Assembly: GCF_000422505.1 (NCBI RefSeq)
Contig: NZ_KE383866.1
Span: 311,106 to 375,105, forward strand
Origin: Paenibacillus pinihumi DSM 23905 = JCM 16419
Lineage (GTDB): Bacteria; Bacillota; Bacilli; Paenibacillales; Paenibacillaceae
Reading direction: 5' to 3'
Length of the DNA: 64,000 nucleotides
The stretch's first letter is position 1; each line of letters starts with the position of its first letter. Position numbers and translations under genes: made by a program. Shown here one piece after another: positions 25,117 to 33,332 of this stretch. The notes beneath the pieces were generated by a model. The model was not told where the DNA came from, made no database searches, and saw only the letters and a list, made by a program, of their open reading frames with translations.

Positions 25117-25145
25117 ATTATAATCGTAAATATTACATTTTGCAA
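25117..25145 (-). promoter_or_regulatory. Sigma-A promoter with embedded Zur-type box
   Basis: On the minus strand TTGCAA (25140-25145) and TATAAT (25117-25122) are 17 bases apart. The plus-strand sequence AATCGTAAATATTACATTT (25122-25140) fits the Zur consensus TCGTAATnATTACGA with about three mismatches and fills the spacer, an ideal repression site. Confidence 0.7.
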
Positions 25146-25212
25146 ATGTGATATTAAATGTTTACTCGTTTGCTTCTATATTACCCTTGCGGCCTTAAAA
25201 AAAATAAGACAG

Positions 25213-25260
25213 TTGACAATATAAGAAAACGGGCGTTATTATATAGACCAATCGTTATAA
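25213..25260 (+). promoter_or_regulatory. Promoter and LmrA/YxaF-like operator of the tetR-MFS operon
   Basis: TTGACA (25213-25218) and TTATTA (25236-25241) are 17 bases apart. ATAGACCAATCGTTATAAT, directly after the -10, resembles the LmrA/YxaF box core (ATAGACC...). Repression of the operon by its own TetR protein is likely. Confidence 0.55.
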
Positions 25261-25276
25261 TTTAGGTGGTGATCGG

Positions 25277-25861
25277 TTGAATGAAAAATTCAGCTCACGT
25301 GATCTTATAGTGAATACCGCTGCAAGGCTGTTTTTCACCCAGGGCTATCACGCTACAGGCATGAGCCAGATTATCAGGGAGAGTGAGTGTCCCAAAGGCT
25401 CTCTGTATTACTATTTTCCGGACGGGAAAGAGGAAATTGCCGTCGAGTGCATTCAAATCGCACGCAATAATGTCTCCAATGAATTGAGATCATTCCTGGC
25501 AGACACCACGGATACCGCCGAAGGATTGCGCAGGATGTTCGAGCGTTTCATCGGGGAGGCCGAAAAAAACGACTGCTTTGATTTTGTCCCGTTCAGCTTC
25601 TGGATGGCTGCAGAAACATCCGCGATCAATGAAAAGTTTCGTGGGGCCTGCCGCAATGTATTCTCGGAATGGCAGAGCATTCTGACGGATCATATGGTTA
25701 CTCAAGGTATTGCTATTCAGGATGCTGAGGAAAAGGCTATGTTGATCATCTCCATGCTGGAGGGGTCCAGCATTCTTAGCGTGACGTACCGGGACAACCG
25801 GGCGCTGAAAGCGATCAGCCGGCATGTGAATGCAATCATACACGCCCAGCCTGAGCCTTGA
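25277..25861 (+). CDS. TetR family regulator, LmrA/YxaF type
   Basis: A 194-residue repressor. The HTH (DLIVNTAARLFFTQGYHATG, then SECPKGSLYYYFPDGKEE) has the PKGSLYYYFPDGKE segment typical of the LmrA/YxaF branch. The start is TTG 25277, seven bases after AGGTGG. In B. subtilis LmrA represses lmrA-lmrB, and here the next gene is an LmrB-like pump. The C-terminal domain should bind a hydrophobic drug or flavonoid-like ligand. Confidence 0.88.
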   Translation: MNEKFSSRDLIVNTAARLFFTQGYHATGMSQIIRESECPKGSLYYYFPDGKEEIAVECIQIARNNVSNELRSFLADTTDTAEGLRRMFERFIGEAEKNDCFDFVPFSFWMAAETSAINEKFRGACRNVFSEWQSILTDHMVTQGIAIQDAEEKAMLIISMLEGSSILSVTYRDNRALKAISRHVNAIIHAQPEP

Positions 25862-25916
25862 AGCGCTGCTTTTGCAATGATTACACAGACGGATATATAG
25901 AGTTGGAGGATGAAAC

Positions 25917-27410
25917 GTGGAAGCAACTGTACAATCTAACGATCTGCAATATGACGAGACGAAGCAATACAAAGTCATGCCGATCGTTATCTCGCTGCTG
26001 CTGAGCGGTTTTATTGGCATGTTCAGTGAGACAGCGCTCAATATCGCATTAACTGATCTAATGAAGGAGCTGAACGTCGGCCCGACAACCATTCAATGGC
26101 TGACAACCGGCTATCTGCTCGTTCTTGGTATTCTCGTTCCGATATCGGGACTACTGCTCCAATGGTTTACAACCCGGCAGCTGTTCGTCGCCTCGGTCAG
26201 CTTCTCAACACTCGGCTCCCTCGTAGCTGCAATGGCGCCGAACTTTGAAGTGTTATTGGTCGCAAGGGTATTCCAGGCAGCTGGTACCGGCCTCTTGCTT
26301 CCGCTGCTGTTTAATACGATTCTTGTCATTTTCCCGCCTGCCAAGCGCGGGGCTGCAATGGGAATGATGGGTCTGGTCATTATGTTCGCTCCGGCGATCG
26401 GTCCTACAATTGCGGGGCTGCTCATTGAGAAGTTGACCTGGCACTGGATTTTCTGGATTTCATTTGCCGTTCTTTTGATCTCCCTGATCGTCGGCATTGT
26501 TTTCTTGCAAAATGTATCTAAAATTACCCGGCCCAAAATTGATCTGCTGTCCATTGTCCTGTCTACGGCAGGATTTGGCGGACTGGTATTCGGCTTCAGC
26601 AAAGCGGGTGAGTCGGACGGCTGGGGAAGCGCGAGTGTCATTGCCTCTCTCGTCATTGGGGGGGTCGCGCTCATCTTGTTCGTCTGGCGCCAGCTGACAA
26701 TGGAAAATCCGATGATGGACCTCCGGGCTTTCCGTTATCCGATGTTCACGCTGGCAGTCATTATGCTGTTTGTTGTCATGATGGTTCTGCTGTCATCGAT
26801 GCTCGTGCTTCCGATGTTCCTTCAGAATGGACTGGGCAGAAATGCCTTGAGCGCAGGACTGCTGCTGCTCCCGGGCGGGATTATCAACGGTCTGATGTCT
26901 CCAATCATGGGCAGACTGTTCGACAAGTACGGACCAAAATGGCTCGTCATTCCGGGTCTGGTCATTATCGCTTCGATTCTGTGGCTGATGTCCGGCATTA
27001 CAACTGCCTCTACGGCAGCATTCATCATCGCCATGCACAGCTGTCTGATGATCGGAATCTCGATGGTCATGATGCCTGCGCAAACCAATGGTCTGAACCA
27101 GCTTCCGCCTGAGTTCTATCCGCATGGTACGGCCATTATGAACACCCTCCAGCAGGTGGCAGGCGCTATCGGTACTGCACTGGCTGTAAGTATTCTGTCT
27201 GCCGGCCAGGAGAAATATCTTGGCGATCAGGGCTTTGATGTGAGCCACGGTCTTGACCCGGCTAATCTGACGGACCCTTCAATTATGCAGCACTTGCCGA
27301 ACGCCTTTGCTTACGGTGTTAAAAATGCCTTTATTTTCGCTGTTTCCATGGCAGTTGTCGCACTCATTTGTTCGTTCTTCATCAAACGTGTCAAAGTCGG
27401 CAAGGCATAA
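25917..27410 (+). CDS. DHA2 family MFS multidrug pump, LmrB-like
   Basis: A 497-residue transporter with 14 predicted helices. The DHA2 family motif region GLLLPLLFNTILVIFPPAKRGAAMG and antiporter motif APAIGPTIAGLL are present. GTG 25917 has GGAGG nine bases upstream. It follows the TetR gene after 55 bases and forms a regulator-pump operon like B. subtilis lmrAB (lincomycin and puromycin efflux). It should export cationic or lipophilic drugs with the proton gradient; the substrate range is not readable from sequence. Confidence 0.9.
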   Translation: MEATVQSNDLQYDETKQYKVMPIVISLLLSGFIGMFSETALNIALTDLMKELNVGPTTIQWLTTGYLLVLGILVPISGLLLQWFTTRQLFVASVSFSTLGSLVAAMAPNFEVLLVARVFQAAGTGLLLPLLFNTILVIFPPAKRGAAMGMMGLVIMFAPAIGPTIAGLLIEKLTWHWIFWISFAVLLISLIVGIVFLQNVSKITRPKIDLLSIVLSTAGFGGLVFGFSKAGESDGWGSASVIASLVIGGVALILFVWRQLTMENPMMDLRAFRYPMFTLAVIMLFVVMMVLLSSMLVLPMFLQNGLGRNALSAGLLLLPGGIINGLMSPIMGRLFDKYGPKWLVIPGLVIIASILWLMSGITTASTAAFIIAMHSCLMIGISMVMMPAQTNGLNQLPPEFYPHGTAIMNTLQQVAGAIGTALAVSILSAGQEKYLGDQGFDVSHGLDPANLTDPSIMQHLPNAFAYGVKNAFIFAVSMAVVALICSFFIKRVKVGKA

Positions 27411-27446
27411 TTCACAACTCACAGTATGATTTAAAAGAATTCAATA

Positions 27447-27488
27447 AAGAGGCACACCTCCAAAATAACTATGGAGATGTGCCTCTTC
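27447..27488. terminator. Bidirectional terminator between pump and kinase genes
   Basis: AAGAGGCACA and TGTGCCTCTT with inner CTCC/GGAG form a near-perfect stem between the convergent genes. Confidence 0.75.
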
Positions 27489-27561
27489 TCTTCATTTAAT
27501 GGAGCAATTGGACTATCCGCTCTTCCTATTCCAGAAGTGCCGCAAGCAAGCCCATACCAGC

Positions 27562-28476
27562 CTACAATTGGAGCCGTCCGCCTTGCTGCTGCACGACTTT
27601 GCCGGCAATCACATTGCCAAGCGCACATGCCTGCTTCAGCGTATAGCCTCTAGCCAGTCCGCCGATAAATGCGCCCGTATGGGCATCACCCGCGCCGATT
27701 GTATCCACAACCTTGACCGGCTCAGTCTCGACAAGCCCGTTCCCATCCGGCGCACAATACAAAGTGCCCTCGCCGCCCAGCGTTACAATGACAGGCTCAT
27801 GTGTAAGCCTCATCAGCTTGTCCGCTGCTGCTTGCGGGTCCTTCTCCTTCATTAGCGCGAGAATCTCCGACTTATTGGCATGCACGATTGTCCTCATGCC
27901 GAGAATCTTCTCCAGCACTTCGGTATCCAGAAATTCTCCACGCGGTCCCGGATCGAATACGAGCTTCGCTGTATCCTTCCTTTGATCCAGCGCATCCAGA
28001 ATGACCGGACCCGACGGACCCTCCAGTTCATAGCCGCTCAGATAGATGTAATCATAGGCCCCTAGGTCGATATGTTCAAACCAGCGGCGTTCCCAGCGGG
28101 ATTCGATACCCGGAATCGTAATGAATGTCCGCTCCCCGTCCTGCTCAACAATCGACAGGTTCCAGCCATTGTCCGCTGCACCGTCTTCCAGCATAATCGG
28201 CACGCCGTCATGCAGCAGTTGCCCCTTGACAACATCCGCATAAGTGCCTTTTCCGACCGGGGCAAATAAACCGTAGCGGACGTGGAGCTGCTTGAGAATA
28301 TTCGATACGTTGTATGCGCACCCGCCTACAACGGTCTCCTTATGCTCCGCAATTACATCCTCCGCCGTTTTCGGAAGTTTGTCCAGTTGGATAATGACAT
28401 CCACCACAGCAGCGCCGATTACCAGAATTTTTTGATCCTCATCCGATCCGGAGCGCTGCACCAAATTATTATTCAT
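27562..28476 (-). CDS. PfkB family sugar/nucleoside kinase (YegV-like)
   Basis: A 304-residue kinase. VIGAAVVDVIIQLDKLP and GGCAYNVSNILKQL form the N-terminal substrate side, and DTIGAGDAHTGAFIGGLARG is the PfkB signature with the catalytic base Asp and anion hole. ATG 28476 has good spacing from GGGAGG; the frame can also start at 28482, overlapping the permease stop as ATGA. It is last in the permease-ADP-ribosylglycohydrolase cluster and would phosphorylate the pentose or nucleoside released by that system. Confidence 0.88.
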   Translation of the reverse strand: MNNNLVQRSGSDEDQKILVIGAAVVDVIIQLDKLPKTAEDVIAEHKETVVGGCAYNVSNILKQLHVRYGLFAPVGKGTYADVVKGQLLHDGVPIMLEDGAADNGWNLSIVEQDGERTFITIPGIESRWERRWFEHIDLGAYDYIYLSGYELEGPSGPVILDALDQRKDTAKLVFDPGPRGEFLDTEVLEKILGMRTIVHANKSEILALMKEKDPQAAADKLMRLTHEPVIVTLGGEGTLYCAPDGNGLVETEPVKVVDTIGAGDAHTGAFIGGLARGYTLKQACALGNVIAGKVVQQQGGRLQL

Positions 28477-28478
28477 TT

Positions 28479-29852
28479 TCATGACCTCCCTGCACTTTCC
28501 TTACCTTTTGCTCCACTTAAAATCGCCATCATAATGGCACTGGCTGCAAATGCAAGCAATACGCCAAGACTGTTATCCTGAAATATCCCTTTGGCGAACG
28601 GACCGCTAAAGAACGGGGAATTCGTAAACAGAAAACCGGTAATCACGCCTGCCAGCCAACTGATAACGCCATTCCAATTAAAGAAACGGCCAGTCGCTGC
28701 GTCCAGTTGCTCTGCAGCATAGCCTGCATTTTTGCGAAGAAGAATATAATCAAACATAAAGGCCGCTGCCCACGCTGCGAGCCCGATTCCGAGAATGCCA
28801 AGGAACAACTGGAAGTTCATCAGGAAGTCCTCGGAAACGAACAGCACGTAGACCGGAATCAGAATCATAATCACTGCATGGATGAAAATCGCCGTTTTGT
28901 TGCTCACCTTGATGTTCAGCGTCTCCATATTGACTTTGGCGGACTTCAGGCTGATGATGCATTGCGGGATCAAACCGCCGATAGCGGTAATAAAGTAGAC
29001 GATTGTAATCCATTTCGGAAGCGCCGAACCGATCGCCTGAATCGGATTTGATGCAGATACCAGATCCGGTACGGATGTACTCAGCAAAATACCGACACCC
29101 ATAATAAAGAACAACGGAATGAATGCGCCTAATGTAACGCTTGAGAATACCTTTTTCCCGGAATTAGCCGGATTCTGATAGGCACTGTAGTCCGCAGCAG
29201 CGATGGACCAGCTGATTCCTGTACCTGCGATAATAATCGAAATTGCGGGCAAAAATCCGGACATCCAGTCCCCGTTGCTCATGGCCAGCAAGGCCGTCCA
29301 GTCCGTTTTCGGGATAAGCAGGACCAGAATAATAAAGGTCAGTGCACCGAATACATACGTGAAGAAGGTCTGAATTTTAACGAGCATATTTTGCCCGAAC
29401 AAGCTGGAGGCCAGGATCAGCAGTACGAAAAGTGCAAGGCTGATGACCGTCAGCACAGCAGACTGTCCGAACCCAAACAGATACAGCAGTGATAAAATCG
29501 TCAGTGTACCGGTAATGACATTCACAGCGAGCCAGCCAATCAGGCTAATCCACCCTAGCAGGTTGGGAATAAAATTGCCTTTTACACCGAATACTGCCCT
29601 GGACAGCACAAAGGTTGTACCACCGGATTTAAGGCCGGAGAGACTCAGGTAACCAACAAGTGCGAAGGAGAGCGCTCCGACAATCGCCGCCAGCACAGAC
29701 TGGATAAAGCTAAGCTGATAGCTGACAATAAGTGCGCCGTACACAACACCCAAAATGCCAATGTTGCTGGCAAACCAGATAAAGAACAATTCCTTCGGGC
29801 TTCCGCTTCTTTCTGCTTGCGGGATAAACATTTCAGAATTCGGATTGGACAT
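28479..29852 (-). CDS. NCS1-type cytosine/purine permease
   Basis: A 457-residue transporter with twelve helices of the nucleobase:cation symporter-1 family (CodB-like). Typical segments are FIWFASNIGILGVVYG, SRAVFGVKGNFIPNLLGWISLIGW and SIAAADYSAYQNP. ATG 29852 follows GGGGGAG. It is the uptake component of the cluster, occupying the place that YegT (a nucleoside MFS carrier) has in E. coli yegTUVW. The likely cargo is a nucleobase or nucleoside-like compound. Confidence 0.88.
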   Translation of the reverse strand: MSNPNSEMFIPQAERSGSPKELFFIWFASNIGILGVVYGALIVSYQLSFIQSVLAAIVGALSFALVGYLSLSGLKSGGTTFVLSRAVFGVKGNFIPNLLGWISLIGWLAVNVITGTLTILSLLYLFGFGQSAVLTVISLALFVLLILASSLFGQNMLVKIQTFFTYVFGALTFIILVLLIPKTDWTALLAMSNGDWMSGFLPAISIIIAGTGISWSIAAADYSAYQNPANSGKKVFSSVTLGAFIPLFFIMGVGILLSTSVPDLVSASNPIQAIGSALPKWITIVYFITAIGGLIPQCIISLKSAKVNMETLNIKVSNKTAIFIHAVIMILIPVYVLFVSEDFLMNFQLFLGILGIGLAAWAAAFMFDYILLRKNAGYAAEQLDAATGRFFNWNGVISWLAGVITGFLFTNSPFFSGPFAKGIFQDNSLGVLLAFAASAIMMAILSGAKGKESAGRS

Positions 29853-29887
29853 TGGTGTCTCCCCCTGATTTTATAAAGTAATTAAGA

Positions 29888-30880
29888 TTACTTCTTGCCC
29901 CGGTAAGCGATGATGTGATCGGCATATCGTCCAAAATCTGTCCCGTTGGCCTCATCCATCAATTGCTTCCAGCCGGAGTCTATTGCATCCGCTCCACTCT
30001 TCGCTCCGCAGATTGCAGTTGCCATTGCTCCGATCGTATCGGTGTCTCCCCCGAGGTTGGCACACAGCAGGCTGCAGCGGTGAGGGTCATTCGCATAGTA
30101 GGCAATCGCCAGAGCAGCCGGGACCGACTCGCTGGTAATGACGCCGCTGCCGATAATATCATATATGGTTTGCAGGAATGGCTCGTCCTGCCCCTCATAC
30201 TGCTTGGCATAGCCCATTGCCAGCTTTAATCGGCCGGACAATGATGCACTGTAGGTCTCTGCCCCTAGCTCTTTGGCCACATCGTAAGCTGCGATGGCAT
30301 CTTGCATAATTGCATCCCAGGATTTGTCCTCCAAAGCCGAGCTGACTGCGGCTGCAATCATCGCTGCTCCGCCGACTGCTACATCTGTGGAATGCGTCAC
30401 TTTACTGATGTCCATCACATATTGGGCCAGCTGCTGATGCTCGTTCGAGCTGAACAGGCAACCTACAGGGGCGATTCTCATCGCAGCGCCGTTCGTCTCT
30501 GCCTTGGAGGTAAATTGACTGACATCCTTGCCGTCCTTGAGCGCAAGCAGCGCCGCCTTGGAGCTTGGACCGAGGATATTGTTGTCGAATGCTTTCAGAC
30601 GGTCTGCCCATTCCATCAGATGCCTGCCAATCACCTTTGTGTCAGGTACAAAATCCGTTTCAATGAGCGCATCGAGAATCAGCAGCGCCTGGGACGTATC
30701 GTCTGTATATTGGCCGCGCGTGAAGTTGCAGGCTACATCGTTTTCCTTTGGACCGTCCAGAAAATCAGTGATCTCTCCAAAATAGGCTTGAACCCGCTTT
30801 CTCCCCCACAACTCCGGGGGCATCCCCATTGCATCTCCGATTGCCATACCGTACAGTGCGCCAAGAACTTTGTTTCTCAT
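29888..30880 (-). CDS. ADP-ribosylglycohydrolase family protein (YegU-like)
   Basis: A 330-residue Mg-dependent hydrolase. GDAMGMPPELW, QYTDDTSQALLI and the C-terminal GGDTDTIGAMATAICGA contain the paired Mg-binding aspartates of the ADP-ribosylglycohydrolase fold. ATG 30880 is supported by AGGAGAAT; an open frame to 30904 lacks one. In an operon with a permease and a PfkB kinase it more likely splits an N-glycosidic bond of an imported nucleoside-type compound than removes protein ADP-ribose. A GntR operator-like site lies 30 bases upstream. Confidence 0.88.
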   Translation of the reverse strand: MRNKVLGALYGMAIGDAMGMPPELWGRKRVQAYFGEITDFLDGPKENDVACNFTRGQYTDDTSQALLILDALIETDFVPDTKVIGRHLMEWADRLKAFDNNILGPSSKAALLALKDGKDVSQFTSKAETNGAAMRIAPVGCLFSSNEHQQLAQYVMDISKVTHSTDVAVGGAAMIAAAVSSALEDKSWDAIMQDAIAAYDVAKELGAETYSASLSGRLKLAMGYAKQYEGQDEPFLQTIYDIIGSGVITSESVPAALAIAYYANDPHRCSLLCANLGGDTDTIGAMATAICGAKSGADAIDSGWKQLMDEANGTDFGRYADHIIAYRGKK

Positions 30881-30910
30881 CTCTATTCTCCTATCCATAT
30901 TCATCTATAG

Positions 30911-30932
30911 TTATACGGTTGTACGTATGAGT
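30911..30932. promoter_or_regulatory. GntR operator copy 2 (before the ADP-ribosylglycohydrolase gene)
   Basis: TACGTATGAGT (30922-30932) repeats half of the perfect palindrome upstream of the gntR gene; the other half reads ATACGGTTG and is diverged. Confidence 0.6.
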
Positions 30933-31052
30933 TGTTACAGCATGAAAGGCTGTTCCTTGAAGCAAGGCATCAGCAATTCGTGCATTATATCTGTTTCACC
31001 AATGTTTTACCAAGTGCAGCATACAGTCTCCGCCCGAAATCTGCCATCAACA

Positions 31053-31754
31053 TTAAATATGAGTGACAACCTTGAATTCGACGTTCGGCCCGTAAATGAC
31101 CTCAACCTGCTCCACCTCTATCCCGTCCTCGCCAAGCACACTTCCTTTGGCCATTATGAGCGGGATGTCTCCATCAAATTCGAACAGCTCCCGGGTTCTT
31201 GCATCACTCATGATCGGATGTATACCCAACGCAGCATTTTGTGGATAAATGTTGTAGCGCTGATTCATAATTTGGTACAGGGACTGTTCTGTAAAGTCAT
31301 ACTGGTCTATGCCCGGAAATAGAGCCATAGGCACATAGGAGGTATCCAGCGTCAGCCACCTGGCCGTCGTCTCTCTCCGGGTTCCGCGAAGCCTTACGAG
31401 AACCATGAAGGGTTCATTTTGCAAGCTTATAATTTCCTTCCTCAGTACCCGAGATACCGGAATTTCATTTTTTTTGCGGGCATAATCGGTAAATCCGCTA
31501 AAATTCCATATATTATGCTTCATTTCCCTCAGGCATACGACCGTTCCTTTGCCGTGCAGCTTCATCAGCAGCGCCTCATCCACAAGATTGGCGATGGCTT
31601 TGCGGATTGTCGTTCTCGTAACCTGATACGTTTTCATCATTTCGGTCTCGGAGGGTATAATCTCCCCTTCCTTATAGTTACCGCTTACAATGTCTCCCCG
31701 AATGATATTCTGTAATTGGACGTATAGAGGGACACTGTCGTGCTTATTCAGCAT
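31053..31754 (-). CDS. GntR/HutC family regulator with UTRA domain (YegW-like)
   Basis: A 233-residue regulator. The winged HTH is at about 8-75 (VPLYVQLQNIIRGDIVSGNY, then TRTTIRKAIANLVDE). A UTRA ligand domain follows (FPGIDQYDFTEQSLYQIMNQ and the late VEVIYGPNVEF). The start at 31754 has AAGGAGG. HutC-type proteins bind small sugars or nucleoside-like effectors, matching its place next to the nucleoside-uptake cluster, as yegW beside yegTUV. Two operator copies suggest control of itself and the operon. Confidence 0.88.
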   Translation of the reverse strand: MLNKHDSVPLYVQLQNIIRGDIVSGNYKEGEIIPSETEMMKTYQVTRTTIRKAIANLVDEALLMKLHGKGTVVCLREMKHNIWNFSGFTDYARKKNEIPVSRVLRKEIISLQNEPFMVLVRLRGTRRETTARWLTLDTSYVPMALFPGIDQYDFTEQSLYQIMNQRYNIYPQNAALGIHPIMSDARTRELFEFDGDIPLIMAKGSVLGEDGIEVEQVEVIYGPNVEFKVVTHI

Positions 31755-31886
31755 ATCGGCCTCCTTGCATGAATAATAGGATAATGAAGCCAGGCCGGGA
31801 CACTACCAGCCCCGTGAATTAAGAATAAGCTTCTGTTACGTTAATGTAACGCTTTCAAGCAAATTCTTGCTTATGCTTCTCAAGTT

Positions 31887-31910
31887 ATACACTCATACGT
31901 ATGAGTGTAT
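31887..31910. promoter_or_regulatory. Perfect 24-bp palindrome, GntR operator copy 1
   Basis: Half-site ATACACTCATAC followed by its exact inverted copy, 133 bases upstream of the gntR start. Eleven of its bases recur before the ADP-ribosylglycohydrolase gene. The rest of 31755-31979 holds a partial GTTAC/GTAAC repeat near 31838-31853 and no gene. Confidence 0.7.
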
Positions 31911-31979
31911 TTCTATACTAACAAGTTATCGGCCATTTGACAATACTATAAAAAAAACAGCAGTTCCCTAAGCGATTGA

Positions 31980-33080
31980 TCAGGCTCCATTTCCCTGCTG
32001 CTTGCGGCTTCTCAGCTTGTGGATGAGATAGATCAGGACTAGAATAACCGGGTTATTCGTCATATCCCAAAGACTCCATGCAGGCGTAATGCTGTTCAAA
32101 ACTACTATATTGGGAGATACAAGATAAGAGTAACCAAATATCATTAGCCCAACCGGAAAGGTCAAAATCCGGTGATCCTTTAGCTTGAACATTCTCGTTA
32201 AGCCCATGACGAAGGCAAACGCAAACAACGTCGCCTTGAAGTAGGTCGATAAAATAAAATTCACGACCAAAATTGCTTCAAGCCGGTCAAGGAACCCCCC
32301 AAGACTTATTTTCTTGGCCAAGGTATACGTGGCGAACAGGTGGAACTTGGAGAGAAACGGTCCAAGCACCAGGAGCGAGATGGTGACGATCAGGAAAATC
32401 GCCAAGCCCCCCAGCAGTACGGAAAGCATATAATCCCGGAACAAGTGTGCTGTTCGCTTGACGTACGGGAATATCATCAGAAATACATACATTTCCAAAA
32501 AGGAATAGGAGATATAATACACGACTCCCTCAGCCATTGAAGCAAAGGAATGACGCATCATAGGCAGCAGATTCTCCACCTTGGCCTGGGGCAAAAGCAT
32601 GACAATAAGCAGCAAAAACATAAACACGAAAAGCAAAATAAAAATCTCGCCGGTTCGCGCAAATGTCTCGATCCCCGACCATACACCAAGCATGACGATG
32701 ATGGTCATAAGCATGCTAATTGCCCTGAGCGGTGTCTCCGTCATCATTTGGGATGTGATAAAGTCGCTGACCTCCCGCACTTGCACAGCCGACACCGTGA
32801 AAAAAGCAATCAGATACAGGATGGTCAGGACGGATCCCAACCATTTCCCCAGCACCTTCCAATTAATCTCGACCAGGCTCATGCCCGGGAATTGATCGGC
32901 AAAGTGAAACAAAAACCATGCAGCCAGCAGCCCGATCGGCAGCCCGATCAGTGCACTGATCCAGGCATCCTGCTCCGCCGCATTAACCATAAAGGAGGGC
33001 AGGAACCACAGCATATCCCCGATTATGAAAAACAGGACAAGCACGGCAAACTGCCTTGTTCCAACGATTTGCTTTTCCAT
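31980..33080 (-). CDS. Spore germinant receptor B subunit (GerAB family permease)
   Basis: A 366-residue membrane protein with ten helices of the amino acid-polyamine-organocation type. The N-terminus is QFAVLVLFFIIGDMLWFLPS, and a conserved FLEMYVFLMIFPYVKR segment lies mid-protein. GerAB-type subunits bind the germinant in the spore inner membrane. ATG 33080 follows GGGGGGTAA. It is the last gene of a gerA-gerC-gerD-gerB order operon, made in the forespore. The germinant (amino acid, sugar or nucleoside) cannot be read from the sequence. Confidence 0.9.
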   Translation of the reverse strand: MEKQIVGTRQFAVLVLFFIIGDMLWFLPSFMVNAAEQDAWISALIGLPIGLLAAWFLFHFADQFPGMSLVEINWKVLGKWLGSVLTILYLIAFFTVSAVQVREVSDFITSQMMTETPLRAISMLMTIIVMLGVWSGIETFARTGEIFILLFVFMFLLLIVMLLPQAKVENLLPMMRHSFASMAEGVVYYISYSFLEMYVFLMIFPYVKRTAHLFRDYMLSVLLGGLAIFLIVTISLLVLGPFLSKFHLFATYTLAKKISLGGFLDRLEAILVVNFILSTYFKATLFAFAFVMGLTRMFKLKDHRILTFPVGLMIFGYSYLVSPNIVVLNSITPAWSLWDMTNNPVILVLIYLIHKLRSRKQQGNGA

Positions 33081-33086
33081 GCTGAG

Positions 33087-33326
33087 TTACCCCCCAACCA
33101 TATGTGATACCCAACGGATTACTGGCCCATAGACAATTTCAATCAGATAAAGCGGAGTTGGAATACGGATCAGACTAACGACAAACGTACTCATGATGAC
33201 ACCGGGAATCAGCAGCAGCAGATAGACCAGTGCTTCCTTGCGCCAGCCCTTCTTCAGCATTCTGGGCAGCTCCCAAGCAGCGACCACAGCGGCTAACGTG
33301 CCAAATAAGAACAGCCCCTTGAGCAT
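33087..33326 (-). CDS. Small two-helix membrane protein, germinant receptor D subunit
   Basis: A 79-residue protein with two membrane helices (about 3-20 and 33-55) joined by the basic loop MLKKGWRKEA. It sits between gerC and gerB with gaps of six bases on either side. Such small two-helix D subunits occur in some Bacillus receptor operons and tune receptor sensitivity. The start at 33326 follows AAGGAG. Assignment rests on topology and position, since these proteins diverge quickly. Confidence 0.75.
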   Translation of the reverse strand: MLKGLFLFGTLAAVVAAWELPRMLKKGWRKEALVYLLLLIPGVIMSTFVVSLIRIPTPLYLIEIVYGPVIRWVSHMVGG

Positions 33327-33332
33327 ACTCCT

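Noticed and set aside
31844-31858. cre-like sequence TTGAAAGCGTTACAT on the minus strand near the gntR promoter
   Set aside because: It is one base too short for the cre consensus, so catabolite repression is not claimed.
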